Below the pieces are notes generated by a model. The model made no database searches. It saw only the letters and a list, made by a program, of their open reading frames with translations, and was not told where the DNA came from. Shown piece after piece: positions 14,431-15,386 of a stretch of 15,386 nucleotides of DNA (positions are counted from its first letter, which is position 1; every line of letters begins with the position of its first letter). Source of the stretch: an uncultured Clostridia bacterium (GTDB taxonomy: Bacteria; Bacillota; Clostridia; Oscillospirales; Oscillospiraceae); assembly GCA_938049125.1 (NCBI GenBank), contig CALICR010000081.1, positions 1-15,386 of the forward strand. The letters are read 5' to 3'. The position numbers and the translations under genes were made by a program.

Positions 14431-15321
14431 ATGCACGCAAAGCCGACAGGAAAATATCAGACGAAGAAACCGCGCCGGAGCGCGCTGCCGCTCGTGCTGC
14501 TGGCGCTGCTGGTGGCGGGCGGCGTGGCGCTGATCCGGAACGCGGATCGCAGCCGCCGGGAGGCGGACGAATGGACGGCCCCCAATACATACGGCACCCC
14601 GGCGGCCAGCCCCTCCGGCGCGGAGGCGGCGTTGGACACCGATACCGAAACGGCCCTGGAGACGGCGGCGGAGTCGAATTCATCGGTCCGGAAAATTCTG
14701 GAGCAGCGGGAGAAGTACCCAACCAGTCTGCTCCAGCTCCTCTCCCGGAACGCGGAGACCCTGGACTTCGTCTCGGGCTACCCAAAGCATAAAAACGACG
14801 CCCCGGCGAAGACCGTGGGGCGCGTGAAAAAAGGTGAGATCCCTCTGCTGCTCCAGTGGGACGAGCGCTGGGGCTACACGATCTACGGCTCGGATTTCCT
14901 GGCCGTCACCGGCTGCGGTCCCACCTGCATCTCCATGGTGGCGGTGGGACTGACCGGGGACAATACCGTCACGCCCCGCGTTGTGGCGGACTATGCGGAA
15001 GAAAACGGCTACTATGCGGCGGGCGCTGGAAGCACCTGGACGCTGATGACCGAGGGCTGCACGGAATTTGGCCTTGCGAGCCGGGAGCTGCCCCTGGACG
15101 AGGCCACCATAAAGCAGGAGCTGGAGGCCGGGCACCCCATCGTTTGCAGTATGCTGCCCGGCGACTTCACCACCGCGGGCCACTTCCTCGTGCTGACGGG
15201 CGTGGAGGACGGGAAGTTCCGGCTGAATGACCCCAACAGCGAGCTCCGGAGCGAGCAGCTCTGGGACTATGACACCCTCTCAACGCAGATCGGAAACCTC
15301 TGGGCCTTCTGGGCCGAATAA
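14431..15321 (+). CDS. Membrane-anchored C39-like cysteine peptidase
   Basis: This 296-residue protein has a basic N-terminus (KKPRR), one hydrophobic segment (about 19-35) acting as signal anchor, a low-complexity Ala/Glu/Thr-rich spacer (about 50-85), and a C-terminal papain-fold domain of the Peptidase_C39_2 type (about 135-290). Likely active-site residues are Gln142 in LLLQWDERWG, Cys162 in VTGCGPTCISM, His251 in AGHFLVLTG and Asp267 in RLNDPNS, the order expected for this family. The domain should face outside the membrane. Its substrate, either peptide or cell-wall protein, is unknown; no bacteriocin genes or ABC exporter adjoin it. AAAGGAGAG (14415-14423) precedes the ATG. The gene is complete, ending 40 bases before the adapter at the contig end. 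Confidence 0.88.
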   Translation: MHAKPTGKYQTKKPRRSALPLVLLALLVAGGVALIRNADRSRREADEWTAPNTYGTPAASPSGAEAALDTDTETALETAAESNSSVRKILEQREKYPTSLLQLLSRNAETLDFVSGYPKHKNDAPAKTVGRVKKGEIPLLLQWDERWGYTIYGSDFLAVTGCGPTCISMVAVGLTGDNTVTPRVVADYAEENGYYAAGAGSTWTLMTEGCTEFGLASRELPLDEATIKQELEAGHPIVCSMLPGDFTTAGHFLVLTGVEDGKFRLNDPNSELRSEQLWDYDTLSTQIGNLWAFWAE

Positions 15322-15333
15322 CAAAGAAACGCC

Positions 15334-15361
15334 GCGCCGGACCTTTGCAAAGGTCCGGCGC
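15334..15361 (+). terminator. Terminator hairpin of the peptidase gene, cut at the adapter junction
   Basis: A perfect 28-nt palindrome (13-bp arms around GC) begins 12 nt after the stop codon. The T-run expected next is missing because adapter sequence begins at 15362. Confidence 0.7.
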
Positions 15362-15386
15362 AGATCGGAAGAGCGTCGTGTAGGGA
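15362..15386 (+). other. Illumina TruSeq adapter contamination
   Basis: The final 25 bases begin AGATCGGAAGAGC and continue with the TruSeq universal-adapter read-through sequence without mismatch as I recall it. They are not genomic and mark the physical end of the assembled contig. Confidence 0.97.

Noticed and set aside
14247..14432. N-terminal extension of UvrB from an ATG at 14432
   Set aside because: It runs over the uvrB promoter and lacks family similarity. The ATG at 14246 has a strong ribosome binding site.
1..15386. CRISPR arrays, tRNA or rRNA genes, insertion sequences, attachment sites
   Set aside because: I found no regularly spaced repeats, tRNA cloverleaf, rRNA-like sequence, transposase or integrase motif. 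The repeats seen are terminator hairpins and promoter sites.

Overview
The window reads as chromosomal DNA of a GC-rich member of the Firmicutes/Clostridia, plausibly an Oscillospiraceae-like gut anaerobe. Three things suggest this: strong AGGAGG-type ribosome binding sites with TATAAT -10 boxes in otherwise GC-rich DNA, tight intrinsic terminators placed just after stop codons, and family content (CsoR/CopA, FecCD importer, NagB-like pair, C39-like peptidase). The taxonomic call is inference; there is no rRNA or marker phylogeny here. The last 25 bases are Illumina adapter sequence, so the right end is a contig end and not biology.

Layout. (1) 54-3070: an AraC-family regulator (minus strand) faces two tandem NagB-like sugar-phosphate isomerase/deaminase paralogs (plus strand). 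The upstream paralog has lost the recognisable catalytic residues; the downstream one keeps part of them. (2) 3226-6076: a three-gene FecCD-type ABC importer (permease, ATPase, lipoprotein binding protein) for an iron complex, heme or cobalamin-like ligand. (3) 6223-7683: a cytosolic protein of the neutral/alkaline ceramidase-like family with its own consensus promoter, ending at a bidirectional terminator. (4) 7739-8485: a class I SAM methyltransferase (minus). (5) 8616-11989: a copper-efflux operon on the minus strand, csoR - copA - GNAT acetyltransferase. A CsoR-type inverted repeat fits inside the 17-bp spacer of a TTGACA/TATATT promoter. (6) 12282-14246: uvrB (minus), with a strong terminator about 170 nt downstream. 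(7) 14431-15321: a membrane-anchored C39-like cysteine peptidase, divergent from uvrB.

How the genes work together. CsoR should repress its own operon until Cu(I) binds; CopA then exports Cu(I). The most interesting object is the 3' end of copA. It is fused in frame to a complete 69-residue CopZ-like chaperone domain that has its own Shine-Dalgarno sequence and ATG. Just upstream lies an A-AAA-AAC slippery heptamer in the correct phase, whose -1 frame stops four codons later, immediately before that Shine-Dalgarno. One locus could therefore yield a fused transporter, a transporter without the chaperone domain, and a free chaperone. An A6/A7 homopolymer indel is the competing explanation. The remaining units look like independent metabolic, uptake, repair and envelope functions, each with its own promoter and terminator.
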